The notes beneath the pieces are model-generated. The model did no database searches and had not been told where the DNA came from. It worked only from the letters and a program-made list of their open reading frames with translations. A stretch of 64,000 bases of DNA from Porphyromonadaceae bacterium CG2_30_38_12 (GTDB taxonomy: Bacteria > Bacteroidota > Bacteroidia > Bacteroidales > Paludibacteraceae), in the NCBI GenBank assembly GCA_001873635.1, contig MNZK01000059.1, positions 1 to 64,000 on the forward strand, given 5' to 3'. Below, piece after piece: positions 1-7,712 of the stretch (positions are counted from its first letter, which is position 1; the number at the start of each line of letters is the position of its first letter). The position numbers were made by a program, and so were the translations under genes.

Positions 1-85
1 TTTTAGTTTTTGTGTCGCCTTTTTTGTTCGCAATAGGGTGTTGAGAGCCTAACCCACTTCGCTTGGTGGGGCAATAAGCTGATAA

Positions 86-545
86 TCAGCAGTAAAAATC
101 TAATGTTAGTGTAAGCTCTTGGTTAAAGGATTTGTTGTTTGGATACAGCACATTTACTGGTGAACGTATTTTGGGCAGTTTTTCTACCATTTGCATGATG
201 CCCGTGTTACAGCGTGGGAATTGGCATGAATCAAAACCAGTGAGGCGTGTGATACGCTGCTGCTTGGTTTCGGTGGGTTTGGTCAGGTCGGGTTTGGAGT
301 TGTCTTTGAGTGGTTGCACCACTTTTTTGTACCGGCTTCCCAAAATTCCATAATACCGTATTTTTACAAATCCTTGGGGCAGGATATGCATACAAAAGCG
401 CCGCAGAAACTCCACACCGCCCAAAGTGGTTGGTTTTACAATTGCAAGCACACCAAGGCAATACGGTGAATGTAATTGTAAAAAGTGCTGTCGGTGCGAC
501 TGCCAATGGCGGTCCCGTTGCACGGGATGTGCCATATTCCTGAAG
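86..545 (-). pseudogene. IS91-family transposase, C-terminal fragment (broken)
   Basis: The minus-strand reading frame carries the conserved C-terminal part of IS91-type (Y2) transposases: a stretch resembling EFxRRFxxHxLPxGFxKIRYYG, then a CxxC-x-TG-x-M zinc-type segment (FPRCNTGIMQMVEKLP). The block just upstream, YIHRIAL, lies in another frame, so at least one frameshift separates the conserved parts. The catalytic tyrosine region is not visible, so this is a dead remnant rather than an active element. It sits directly upstream of a restriction-modification locus and suggests past mobility of this end of the window. Family assignment rests on motif recognition only. Confidence 0.7.
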
Positions 546-806
546 CATAACAGTAAATACCGAAGAAAATCCTTCCACCTCTTGGATGGCTCGATCATAA
601 GTTGTACATTTGCTTTTAGTTTTCATACAGATGAATGTTTTGTTATAATTATTACTTCTTTTGATGGTGGAAAATACATTCTTTCCACGCTCAGAAATAT
701 ATATCAAACAATCAGCTTTAAGTATAAAAATACTTTAAACAATTGATAATAAGCTAACTAAATCTCAACCCTCGTGTGGGGTTTTAGTGCAATACACGCA
801 AAATCT

Positions 807-814
807 TAACTTTG
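807..814 (+). promoter_or_regulatory. Bacteroidetes -7 box (TAACTTTG) for the first methylase
   Basis: TAACTTTG fits the Bacteroidetes TAnnTTTG -7 consensus and lies about 30 bases before the preferred ATG at 845. A short hairpin (AACCC/GGGTT, 767-783) lies just upstream and could insulate the locus. Between the IS91 remnant and this box I see no gene. Confidence 0.5.
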
Positions 815-844
815 CATCTACAACAAAAGAGAATAAAACGACAC

Positions 845-1774
845 ATGGAGAACAAAATAGCTAAGCCATTTTTGAAATGGGCGGGTGGCAAAACTCAATT
901 AATATCAGAAATTGAAAAGGCAACGCCTTTACAATTCAATAAGTCTAAGTTTACTTATATCGAACCATTCGTTGGAAGCGGAGCAATTCTATTTTGGATG
1001 TTGAATAATTTTCCAAACATGGAAAAAGCCGTTATAAACGACATCAACGCAGATTTGATAAATACCTATAAAACAATTGCTTCAAAGCCAAACGAACTAA
1101 TTTCAGTCCTCGAAATCTTACAAAACGAGTATCACTCTTTGGACTTAAAAGAACTCGAAAAGAAAGAATATTATTACGAGAAAAGAGAACTTTATAACAC
1201 CCGGAACACTGAAAAAAGCACACAGGCAGCGCTTTTTATCTTTCTCAATCGGACTTGTTTTAATGGACTTTATCGTGTAAATAAGAGCAACGGATATAAT
1301 GTCCCGATGGGTTCGTACAAAAAACCAACAATCTGTGAAAGAGAAAATATTTTAGCAGTTAGCAAAGCATTACAACGGGTTGAAATTCTTTGTGGAGACT
1401 ATCAAAAAACGCTCGAATCAGTGAGCCAAAACTCATTATTTTATTTCGACCCTCCCTACAAGCCACTAAACGAAACATCCAGCTTTAATTCTTACGCAAA
1501 AGATGAGTTCAACGACTTTGAGCAAATAAGATTGAGAGACTTTTGTGCTAAATTAGATTTGATGGGGCACCAATGGATATTAAGCAACTCTGATGTAAAA
1601 GGGAAAGATATGAATGATAACTTTTTCGATGACCTTTATAGCCAATTCATTATCAACAGAGTTGATGCCAAAAGAAGCATAAATGCAAATCCAGAAAAAA
1701 GAGGAAAACTAACAGAGCTGCTAATTACAAATTCTAAATCCAGTCAACACTTCCAAACTGTAGCTAATTTTTAA
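845..1774 (+). CDS. Dam-type DNA adenine-N6 methyltransferase (M.DpnII family)
   Basis: Transfers methyl from S-adenosylmethionine to adenine in DNA, protecting the host from the nuclease encoded next. The 309-residue protein begins with FLKWAGGKTQL (about residues 9-19) and PFVGSGAI (41-48), the AdoMet-binding motif of the Dam/DpnIIA alpha-class, and has the catalytic DPPY at 202-205. I chose ATG 845 because the open frame starting at 812 would begin inside the -7 box, and 845 has an A/G-rich leader with AAGAGAA. The gene ends 4 bases before the nuclease gene, so they are probably cotranscribed. GATC specificity is inferred from the family and from the MutH-like neighbour. Confidence 0.9.
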   Translation: MENKIAKPFLKWAGGKTQLISEIEKATPLQFNKSKFTYIEPFVGSGAILFWMLNNFPNMEKAVINDINADLINTYKTIASKPNELISVLEILQNEYHSLDLKELEKKEYYYEKRELYNTRNTEKSTQAALFIFLNRTCFNGLYRVNKSNGYNVPMGSYKKPTICERENILAVSKALQRVEILCGDYQKTLESVSQNSLFYFDPPYKPLNETSSFNSYAKDEFNDFEQIRLRDFCAKLDLMGHQWILSNSDVKGKDMNDNFFDDLYSQFIINRVDAKRSINANPEKRGKLTELLITNSKSSQHFQTVANF

Positions 1775-1778
1775 GCCG

Positions 1779-2477
1779 ATGATAAATAGTAAAGCAATTG
1801 AATTTCTAACTCCTTTATTCGAAATAATTAAGAACTCTAAGGGCAAAACAATATCTCAAATTAAGATAGAACTTAACTTGGAAAGAGTAAATATGAAAAA
1901 GGGTGCGTCAGGTCTAATTCTTGAAACGCTTTTAGGTCTCCCAAATAATAATACTGCCGATGCAGATATTTCTGAAATTGGATGTGAAGTTAAAATACTA
2001 CCAATTCAAAGAAATAAAAATGGAGATATAAAAGTAAAAGAACCAACTCAAATTCAAATGATAAATTATTTTGAAGTGGCAAATGAGAGTTGGGAAACAG
2101 CAAAAATTCGAAAGAAAATCACTTTGACATTTTGGATTGTTTATTTAGCTAAAGATAATAGTAAAAGACTGAATCAAGATGATTATAGAATTATTGATTA
2201 TTTTCTTGATCATCCAAATGAAACCAAAATTTCCACATTTAAAGATGATTGGGAACTCATACAAAAATATATAATTAATGGATTAGCTGATAAACTCTCC
2301 TGTGGTATGGGTACTTATATTGAACCTAAAACAAAAGGGAAAAACAATCAAGATAAAACAAATGCTCCAGATGGCAAAGGTGGAATAACTCGTGCAAGAA
2401 GAAGGGCATTTTATTATAAAAAAAACTATACAAATTCTAATATTTTACCTAATATTGATTTGTCTTTTTTTGATTAA
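1779..2477 (+). CDS. Sau3AI/MutH-like type II restriction endonuclease
   Basis: Probable restriction enzyme that cuts DNA not methylated by the adjacent methylases. The 232-residue protein shows the MutH/Sau3AI nuclease core: E49 in the LETLLG helix, D63, and the E70-V-K72 pair (IGCEVKILP). The spacing of 14 and 7 residues is the same as E56, D70, E77 and K79 of MutH. It also has the following WET-x3-R-K-x-T-x-x-F-W-I stretch, where MutH has WETSHVRHK. MutH and Sau3AI both recognise GATC, which fits the Dam-like methylase 4 bases upstream. No second copy of the domain is present, so it is MutH-sized rather than the doubled Sau3AI form. Function is inferred from motif and context. Confidence 0.8.
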   Translation: MINSKAIEFLTPLFEIIKNSKGKTISQIKIELNLERVNMKKGASGLILETLLGLPNNNTADADISEIGCEVKILPIQRNKNGDIKVKEPTQIQMINYFEVANESWETAKIRKKITLTFWIVYLAKDNSKRLNQDDYRIIDYFLDHPNETKISTFKDDWELIQKYIINGLADKLSCGMGTYIEPKTKGKNNQDKTNAPDGKGGITRARRRAFYYKKNYTNSNILPNIDLSFFD

Positions 2478-2482
2478 AAGTT

Positions 2483-3315
2483 ATGAATAATGAAACCTGT
2501 ATTCACGGTGGTGTTTCCCCAATAACACTTCTCTCAAACTTACATCATAGTCAGGCTGGAAGTGGAAGGCACAGATGTCCAACTTGTGCTTACGAACAAG
2601 GTTTTAATATTGGAAGTACTGGAAATTGGAAATCATATGATGAGTATTGCGCTTCATTAGTCGATCCTGAGGTTTGCCAAAATGGTGCTATTGCACCAAC
2701 TTACATACTTTCAATTTAGGGGGTAATCAAGGTGGTACTGGCAGGCATAAATGTACTAACTGTGCTTTTAAACAAGGATTTGAAGTTGCTATTTTGGAGA
2801 ATAGTATAAATAACATCATGATTGAATTAGTTCCTACTCCTTCGAATATCAGTAAAAATGAAGTACCCAGAATTATTTCCACATCAACAACAGATTATAT
2901 TCAAAAGGAAATCAGAAACAAACACTTAGGTTTATTAGGCGAGTTATTCATCTTGAAAAATGAAATTGAATTTCTTAATAATAATGGCAAAGCTGATTTA
3001 GCAGCGAAAGTACAACACGTTTCAGTTGAGATTGGTGATGGCTTAGGTTACGACATTTTATCTTTTGATTTAAACGGGAATGAAAAGAAAATTGAAGTAA
3101 AAACTACACGTAGCGATATTACAAGACCTTTTTACTTAACACGTAACGAAATAGATGTATCTATTTTATTTTCAAATAATTATTATTTATACCGTCTTTT
3201 TGACTTCGATTATAGTATAAACAAAGGAAAGTATTATATCATTGAGGGTAATTTGACAAATTCATTAAAATTAGAAGCGTTATTGTTTTTGGCTTATCCA
3301 AAAACAAATATTTAA
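2483..3315 (+). pseudogene. Tandem Zn-finger plus DUF3883 (PD-(D/E)XK-like) nuclease, frameshifted
   Basis: Two overlapping frames together encode one protein. Frame one (2483-2719) has a cysteine module ending GSGRHRCPTCAYEQGF; the other frame (to 3315) has its second copy, GTGRHKCTNCAFKQGF, then a DUF3883 domain. That domain shows LGLLGE, GDGLGYDI and IEVKTT, consistent with a PD-(D/E)XK active site with Asp in GYD and the E-x-K pair. Aligning the two finger copies shows that one missing A near 2711 (ctttcaattta against an expected ctttcaaattta) breaks the frame just before the second finger. It lies 5 bases after the restriction gene, so it was probably an accessory nuclease of the same system. 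It may be a true pseudogene, a phase-variable state or a sequencing error. Confidence 0.7.
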
Positions 3316-3354
3316 TACTTTTAAGTAATGAGTTACCGAGTATTCCTCGGCAAC

Positions 3355-3567
3355 TCAAAATTTCATTAAATCTGAAATAGTTATTTCTAAACCATTAGCA
3401 ATTACTTGTATATTGATCAAAGATGGATTTCGTTCACCTCTTTCAATCATACCGATATAATTTTTGTGTAGTCCAGTTTTTTTGGCAAATTGTTCTTGAG
3501 TTAGTTTCAAATTTAACCGCAATTCTTTGACTCTTTTTCCAAATACAATTAATATTTCATTTTCCAT
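3355..3567 (-). CDS. Small XRE-family HTH regulator, controller-like
   Basis: A 70-residue protein that is almost entirely a Cro/C1-type helix-turn-helix (RVKELRLNLKLTQEQFAKKTGLHKNYIGMIERGERNPS is the region; the recognition helix includes HKNYIGMIERG). Size and context match C (controller) proteins of restriction-modification systems, which time the expression of nuclease and methylase. ATG 3567 is preferred; the frame can be extended only to a TTG two codons upstream. It is transcribed toward the nuclease genes and divergently from the second methylase, leaving a 110-base shared control region with a 10-bp palindrome at 3600-3609. Which genes it regulates is inferred. Confidence 0.8.
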   Translation of the reverse strand: MENEILIVFGKRVKELRLNLKLTQEQFAKKTGLHKNYIGMIERGERNPSLINIQVIANGLEITISDLMKF

Positions 3568-3599
3568 AAACAAAAAAAGACACTTATTGTGTGTTATTC

Positions 3600-3609
3600 A
3601 AGAATTCTT
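3600..3609. promoter_or_regulatory. Perfect 10-bp palindrome, possible controller operator
   Basis: AAGAATTCTT is a perfect dyad midway between the XRE gene and the divergent methylase operon, just upstream of a TATCTTTG -7 box. Position fits an operator for the XRE protein; there is no direct proof. Confidence 0.3.
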
Positions 3610-3611
3610 AT

Positions 3612-3619
3612 TATCTTTG
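3612..3619 (+). promoter_or_regulatory. -7 box (TATCTTTG) for the 83-aa ORF and second methylase
   Basis: TATCTTTG matches TAnnTTTG exactly and lies 58 bases before ATG 3678. It would drive the two overlapping plus-strand genes. Confidence 0.55.
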
Positions 3620-3677
3620 TACAAAAGTAATGAATTAAATGCATTCCTAACTACAAACAACTTTAAGAGTTAATGTT

Positions 3678-3929
3678 ATGAAAATTACTCAACATGGTAC
3701 AAAACAAAGTATTGGACAAATAAATACTTTAGTAGATTATTTTGAAGAAGCGAATGATTTACAGAAATGGAATTACATGGGTTTAACTGTTGAAATTGAC
3801 CCAACAGTTGATTACAATAATCAAAATATGCTTATTAGATGGTTTGATGTCAATGAAGGATTCAATGATCGCCTAATTGTAAATTCGTTAAGTGAGTTCA
3901 ATATTCATTTTGCTAAGATTGAATTATGA
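3678..3929 (+). CDS. Hypothetical 83-residue protein of the R-M locus
   Basis: I do not recognise this protein. It is small, acidic and soluble, with no membrane segment, no cysteines and no known motif; a WNYMGLTVEIDP stretch suggests a beta-rich fold. Its stop codon overlaps the start of the second methylase (ATGA), so the two are translationally coupled and probably made in similar amounts. That coupling, plus an exact -7 box 58 bases upstream, argues that it is a real gene belonging to the restriction-modification locus. It could be a methylase subunit or a regulator, but nothing in the sequence decides this. Confidence 0.6.
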   Translation: MKITQHGTKQSIGQINTLVDYFEEANDLQKWNYMGLTVEIDPTVDYNNQNMLIRWFDVNEGFNDRLIVNSLSEFNIHFAKIEL

Positions 3930-5254
3930 TCGATCCATATTATAAGTCTTCTGACAAGAACTTTTATCTTCTACAAGGAGATACTATGGACCTTTTGCCG
4001 CAGTTTGAGCATAAATTTGATATGGTTTTTGCCGACCCACCTTATTTCTTGTCAAACAACGGATTATCGATTCAAAGCGGAAAGATTGTAAGTGTAAATA
4101 AAGGCGATTGGGATAAATCCGAAGGTTTTGAATATATTAACGACTTTAATCGCAAATGGCTTTCGTTGATTCGTGACAAAATGAAAGATGATGCCACCAT
4201 CTGGATTAGTGGTTCTATGCATAATATCTTTTCAATTGGTCAAATCCTAAACGAACTCGGTTTTAAGATTTTGAACGTAATTACTTGGGAGAAAACAAAC
4301 CCACCACCAAACTTTTCTTGTAGATATTTCACATACTCAACTGAGCAAATTATTTGGGCTCGAAAATGTGAGAAAGTACCTCATTATTACAACTATGAAT
4401 TAATGAAGCAACTGAATGGCGACAAACAAATGAAAGATGTTTGGAAACTTCCAGCCATTGCCCCGTGGGAAAAATCGTGCGGAAAACATCCAACTCAAAA
4501 ACCCCTTTCTGTTTTAACTCGACTCATTTTAGCATCGACAAAGCCAGATGCTTGGATTCTTGATCCGTTTAGCGGAAGTAGTACAACAGGCATTGCAGCG
4601 AATCTTGTAGGACGAAAATTTCTAGGAATTGACCAAGAAGAAGAGTTTTTAAATATTAGTAAAAATAGAAAACTCGAAATAGAAAACCCAAAAACTGCTG
4701 CATTTCACAGAAACAGAATTGCAGGTTTTATCGACAAAAACCAACTTAGTGCATTTGTTGAAAATGAAGAACCAAACGAAGAAATTAAAGTTGCGCTTGG
4801 ATTTTGTCGTGCGAAAGACTTAGAAAATATTAAGCTAGATAAAATTTTTTATTTCCATGCCATTGAGAGCAATAATCGTGTAACAGACTTTCCTATAGGC
4901 ATTTTGGAAGCAAAGCGACTTGTAATTTATTCTGGCGGTAGAAACAATCCAATTTATTTGACTGGTCTTTTTGCAGAAATCAAATCGGTAGAGCTAAAAC
5001 ACAAATCATATATAATCGGAAAAGAAAATTCAAAAACAGAATTTTATTACGTAGTGACTTTAGATGAGGTTTTTATAGACGACGAAAATATAAAGTTTGC
5101 AATTAATATTAATACGCTTTTTGACAAGTCAGACACGAAAAACAGCAGACTCCTTCAACAGTTTTTGCCAGCTTTGACAACTTGGGAGAAAATATTGAAA
5201 TCGATTAACAAAAAAAGAGCGAACGACCAAAACATAGGAGTACGTGTGGTCTGA
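3926..5254 (+). CDS. DpnA-like (beta-class) DNA adenine methyltransferase with C-terminal extension
   Basis: Second methylase of the locus. Order of motifs is beta-class: DPPYFLS at 37-43 (motif IV), an SVNKGDWDK segment at 56-64 shared with DpnA/M.DpnIIB-type enzymes, and motif I DPFSGSSTTG at 213-222. In DpnII-type systems DpnA methylates GATC, also on single-stranded DNA, and is paired with a Dam-like enzyme, as here. The catalytic part ends near residue 245, while the protein runs to 442, so about 195 C-terminal residues are extra compared with DpnA. That part has no motif I recognise. Two overlapping GATC sites (3928-3935) include the start codon. The start overlaps the upstream ORF by 4 bases. 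Confidence 0.88.
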   Translation: MIDPYYKSSDKNFYLLQGDTMDLLPQFEHKFDMVFADPPYFLSNNGLSIQSGKIVSVNKGDWDKSEGFEYINDFNRKWLSLIRDKMKDDATIWISGSMHNIFSIGQILNELGFKILNVITWEKTNPPPNFSCRYFTYSTEQIIWARKCEKVPHYYNYELMKQLNGDKQMKDVWKLPAIAPWEKSCGKHPTQKPLSVLTRLILASTKPDAWILDPFSGSSTTGIAANLVGRKFLGIDQEEEFLNISKNRKLEIENPKTAAFHRNRIAGFIDKNQLSAFVENEEPNEEIKVALGFCRAKDLENIKLDKIFYFHAIESNNRVTDFPIGILEAKRLVIYSGGRNNPIYLTGLFAEIKSVELKHKSYIIGKENSKTEFYYVVTLDEVFIDDENIKFAININTLFDKSDTKNSRLLQQFLPALTTWEKILKSINKKRANDQNIGVRVV

Positions 5255-5612
5255 GGCACGAAGACCCAACATGTACTCCCTGTTGCACTTCACCCACCCC
5301 TGCTCGCCGTAGTTTTTAGAGCAAAGCGCTAATGCTCGGCGAAGCGTCTTTAGCTAACGCTGATTTTCAATTCGCTTCGTCGGGTTTAAAGCAAAGCTCC
5401 TACTTTGCATATTGCAATAAAAAGCTATTTTGGCAATTCAATTATTCATTTTATTTTTGGAACTATGAGAACAGGTTATCAAATTGTTGAACAACTATGA
5501 ATGCCAATTGAAAAATTACCGCTCATGCGGACATTAGGTTAATGCAATTTTGGTACTTATTTGCCATATCGTGCGGTGAAGCTTTTACCGATCTTGTTCT
5601 TTAGTCAGAATT
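5255..5612. other. Intergenic stretch: REP-like repeats and a transposase scar
   Basis: No complete gene. The first half is GC-richer than its surroundings and full of short repeated units built on GCAAAGC and GCGAAGCG, like Bacteroidetes extragenic repeats. At 5465-5500 a 11-codon frame, MRTGYQIVEQL followed by a stop, resembles the N-terminus of Y1 (REP-associated/IS200-like) transposases, which typically start near xxTGYQIxEQ. The rest of such a gene is absent. Confidence 0.4.
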
Positions 5613-5897
5613 CTATTCTTTAATATTCTGTTGTACTATTATCATTACTTTAGCTCCCAATTCTTTCTCACCTTCCAATACATCCAGAAGCTTATCGGCC
5701 AACCATAGAGTTAGCAGTTCGTTTTCATCGGCAGTAAGAATTTTTGCAATTGCAATTACTTGAGTATGTTTAGCCGGCTGTTCGCCACGTTCAATCTTAC
5801 TAAACATGGGTGTATCCTTATCCAATACCGCAGCTAAATGGCATTGAAGCAACTTCCGCTCTTCTCTTAGTTGTCGAATTTTATCAGCAAATAACAT
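5613..5897 (-). CDS. XRE-family HTH regulator (94 aa)
   Basis: Cro/C1-type DNA-binding protein. The HTH occupies residues 1-66 (KIRQLREERKLLQ; DKDTPMFSKIERGE is the recognition helix), followed by a helical tail with ENELLTLWLADKL, a combination common in small Bacteroidetes regulators that sit near DNA methyltransferases. It faces the second methylase gene convergently across a repeat-rich spacer. The C-terminal 30 residues may serve dimerisation. It may help control the restriction locus or be a leftover of another island gene; the target is not evident. Confidence 0.85.
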   Translation of the reverse strand: MLFADKIRQLREERKLLQCHLAAVLDKDTPMFSKIERGEQPAKHTQVIAIAKILTADENELLTLWLADKLLDVLEGEKELGAKVMIIVQQNIKE

Positions 5898-6213
5898 AAT
5901 CGTTTTATTTCAGACTTTTGACTTTTTGGATTGTCAGAATTTGAAAAAAAGATAGACAATTATTCACAAACAGAACAGGTGTAAGAGTAAAGATTTCAAG
6001 ATGAGTTGCGACATTTTTATATCACATCTTGGTAATAAACAAGCAGTATTGCCAAAAACGTGATAGAACGTATAGCGGTAAGTTTTCAGGGTTGGATATA
6101 ATAGTGAAGCAAAATGGGTGTGAAAACAATAAACTCATGAAGCCTACTACGTTTGCTTCACGAGTTTTGCAAGCTGCAAATATCCGTCCGTTGGGGACAA
6201 ATACTTCTGACGT
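5898..6213. other. Intergenic, no gene seen
   Basis: AT-rich stretch between the XRE regulator and the Wzz-type gene. A 72-codon plus-strand frame (6029-6247) overlaps the Wzz 3' end and has no recognisable content. Some GC-richer sequence near 6070-6200 resembles other Bacteroidetes repeat spacers, but I could not define a unit. Confidence 0.4.
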
Positions 6214-7296
6214 TTATTGTTTTTTCGACAGAAACTCTTTGAGGTAGAGCGATACTAACAAGTAAGTTACAATAAGAAATCCACCCAGAATACCGCCTAT
6301 TGCTAAGCCTTTAACTATGCCTAAGCGGTCTTTTTTGAGCGGTAATATAGGTTCATCGATAATTTGCACCAATGGAGTTTCGCGTGCCATGTCTAATTTT
6401 AAAGTTTCTAAGTTTTTGAGCACTTCGGCATATACCGTACCGTAGAGTTGCGCATTTGCTTGTTGTTTTATTTTTGGAACAGCCGCAAACTGAAGTGCCT
6501 CATTGATATTAACTTGCGAGAATCCAGCGCCTTTGTAAAGTGCAGCTTCGTACAAACCACGTATAGAATCGGCAGTATGTTGCATCATGGTGATGTTCGA
6601 TTTGTTTTGAGCTGTTTTTGTTTCGCGATAGAATAGGTAAGTTTGCGCCATTAAGGTTTCCACAAAAAGTTTTGAAAATAGCTCATTTTTGCTTTTAAAA
6701 CCTACGTTTACAATGTCAATTTTTTTATTTTTCCGAACTACAGTTAAGTCAGCTTTTTTAATCATCTGGTCATAAATGCTATACAAAACACTATCCTGCG
6801 TGCGCGAAAATTTTTCGCGTGGCTGACCGATAGGATAAGCTAAGTTGGGGAGTTCTTTGTTTTTTTTATCTTTATTCCAATCTTTGCGAAGTTCGTTGAA
6901 ATCAATGTATATTTCCACTAAATTTTTGTTTTTACCATTGAAGTTCACGGGTGTGAGCAAGGTTTTTTCCACAGCATAGCGCGATTTGATAATTTCGAGC
7001 AAATTGTCGCCGCTAAATGCACTCTGGTTACCACCCATCAAACCAGCAAAACCAAAAGAAGATGCCAAATCCGCTAAACCGCCTCCACTACTTTTTTCAA
7101 CCAACGCAAAAGAAAGCGATGCTGTGTAAGTAGGCTTAACAATAAACGATGCAGCCAAGCCAAGGGCACCACCACCAAGGCCAAATGCAACAATAATTTT
7201 CCATTTTGTTAGCAGGTATCTCCAATATTTTTTTACTAAATCTATTAGTTCGAAAATTGAGATTTCCTCTGTGTCGTTTTTTTTCGTTGGCTCCAT
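6214..7296 (-). CDS. Wzz/chain-length determinant family inner-membrane protein
   Basis: A 360-residue polysaccharide co-polymerase of the kind that sets O-antigen or exopolysaccharide chain length with a Wzy polymerase. It has a short cytoplasmic N-terminus, a first membrane helix around residues 33-53, a long periplasmic domain of about 275 residues with helical segments, and a second membrane helix near 325-350. A proline-rich IDEPILPLKKDRLG segment precedes that helix, as is typical of the family. No tyrosine kinase domain is attached. No other polysaccharide gene is adjacent, so it is an orphan copy here. A run of Gly/Ser near 70-95 lies in the periplasmic part. Confidence 0.88.
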   Translation of the reverse strand: MEPTKKNDTEEISIFELIDLVKKYWRYLLTKWKIIVAFGLGGGALGLAASFIVKPTYTASLSFALVEKSSGGGLADLASSFGFAGLMGGNQSAFSGDNLLEIIKSRYAVEKTLLTPVNFNGKNKNLVEIYIDFNELRKDWNKDKKNKELPNLAYPIGQPREKFSRTQDSVLYSIYDQMIKKADLTVVRKNKKIDIVNVGFKSKNELFSKLFVETLMAQTYLFYRETKTAQNKSNITMMQHTADSIRGLYEAALYKGAGFSQVNINEALQFAAVPKIKQQANAQLYGTVYAEVLKNLETLKLDMARETPLVQIIDEPILPLKKDRLGIVKGLAIGGILGGFLIVTYLLVSLYLKEFLSKKQ

Positions 7297-7712
7297 ACTC
7301 TGTTTTTTAAGTTCTGCTTGTGCTAACTAAATTTTTTTTTTGGCACGCAAAGTTACAAAATATTTTCAAATACTAACTAAAAAAAATATAATCAAGAAAA
7401 TTTGCACACTATAATTTGTTCTTTTTTGTTAGAGCTAAAAAATATGCGGATTGAGATTTTTAAATAAATACGAATATGGAAATGTTACAAAAATTTAATT
7501 TAAAGTCCTCATTTGATTAATAATATTTAATTCAACATACAAATTACTGATAATAAGGCATTTAGTGTATAGTGAAAAAAATATCTAATCACATTTATTT
7601 ACGGATAAATTTCTGTAATTTTGCAACACTTTTTTTAAGAAAACAAAAAATGTTTTTTTAGTCTTTACAAAAAGACATAAAAAGACAGTAAATCAACAAA
7701 TTAACATTAAAA
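7297..7712 (+). promoter_or_regulatory. AT-rich control region of the nqr operon, -7 box at 7616-7623
   Basis: This 416-base gap holds no gene. TAATTTTG at 7616-7623 fits TAnnTTTG and lies 90 bases before nqrA, leaving a fairly long leader. The leader contains repeated AAAAAGACA units (near 7668-7686) that could influence RNA structure; no riboswitch was recognised. Confidence 0.5.

Noticed and set aside
6029-6247. 72-codon plus-strand frame after the XRE regulator
   Set aside because: It overlaps the 3' end of the Wzz-type gene, has no recognisable motif and no good promoter.
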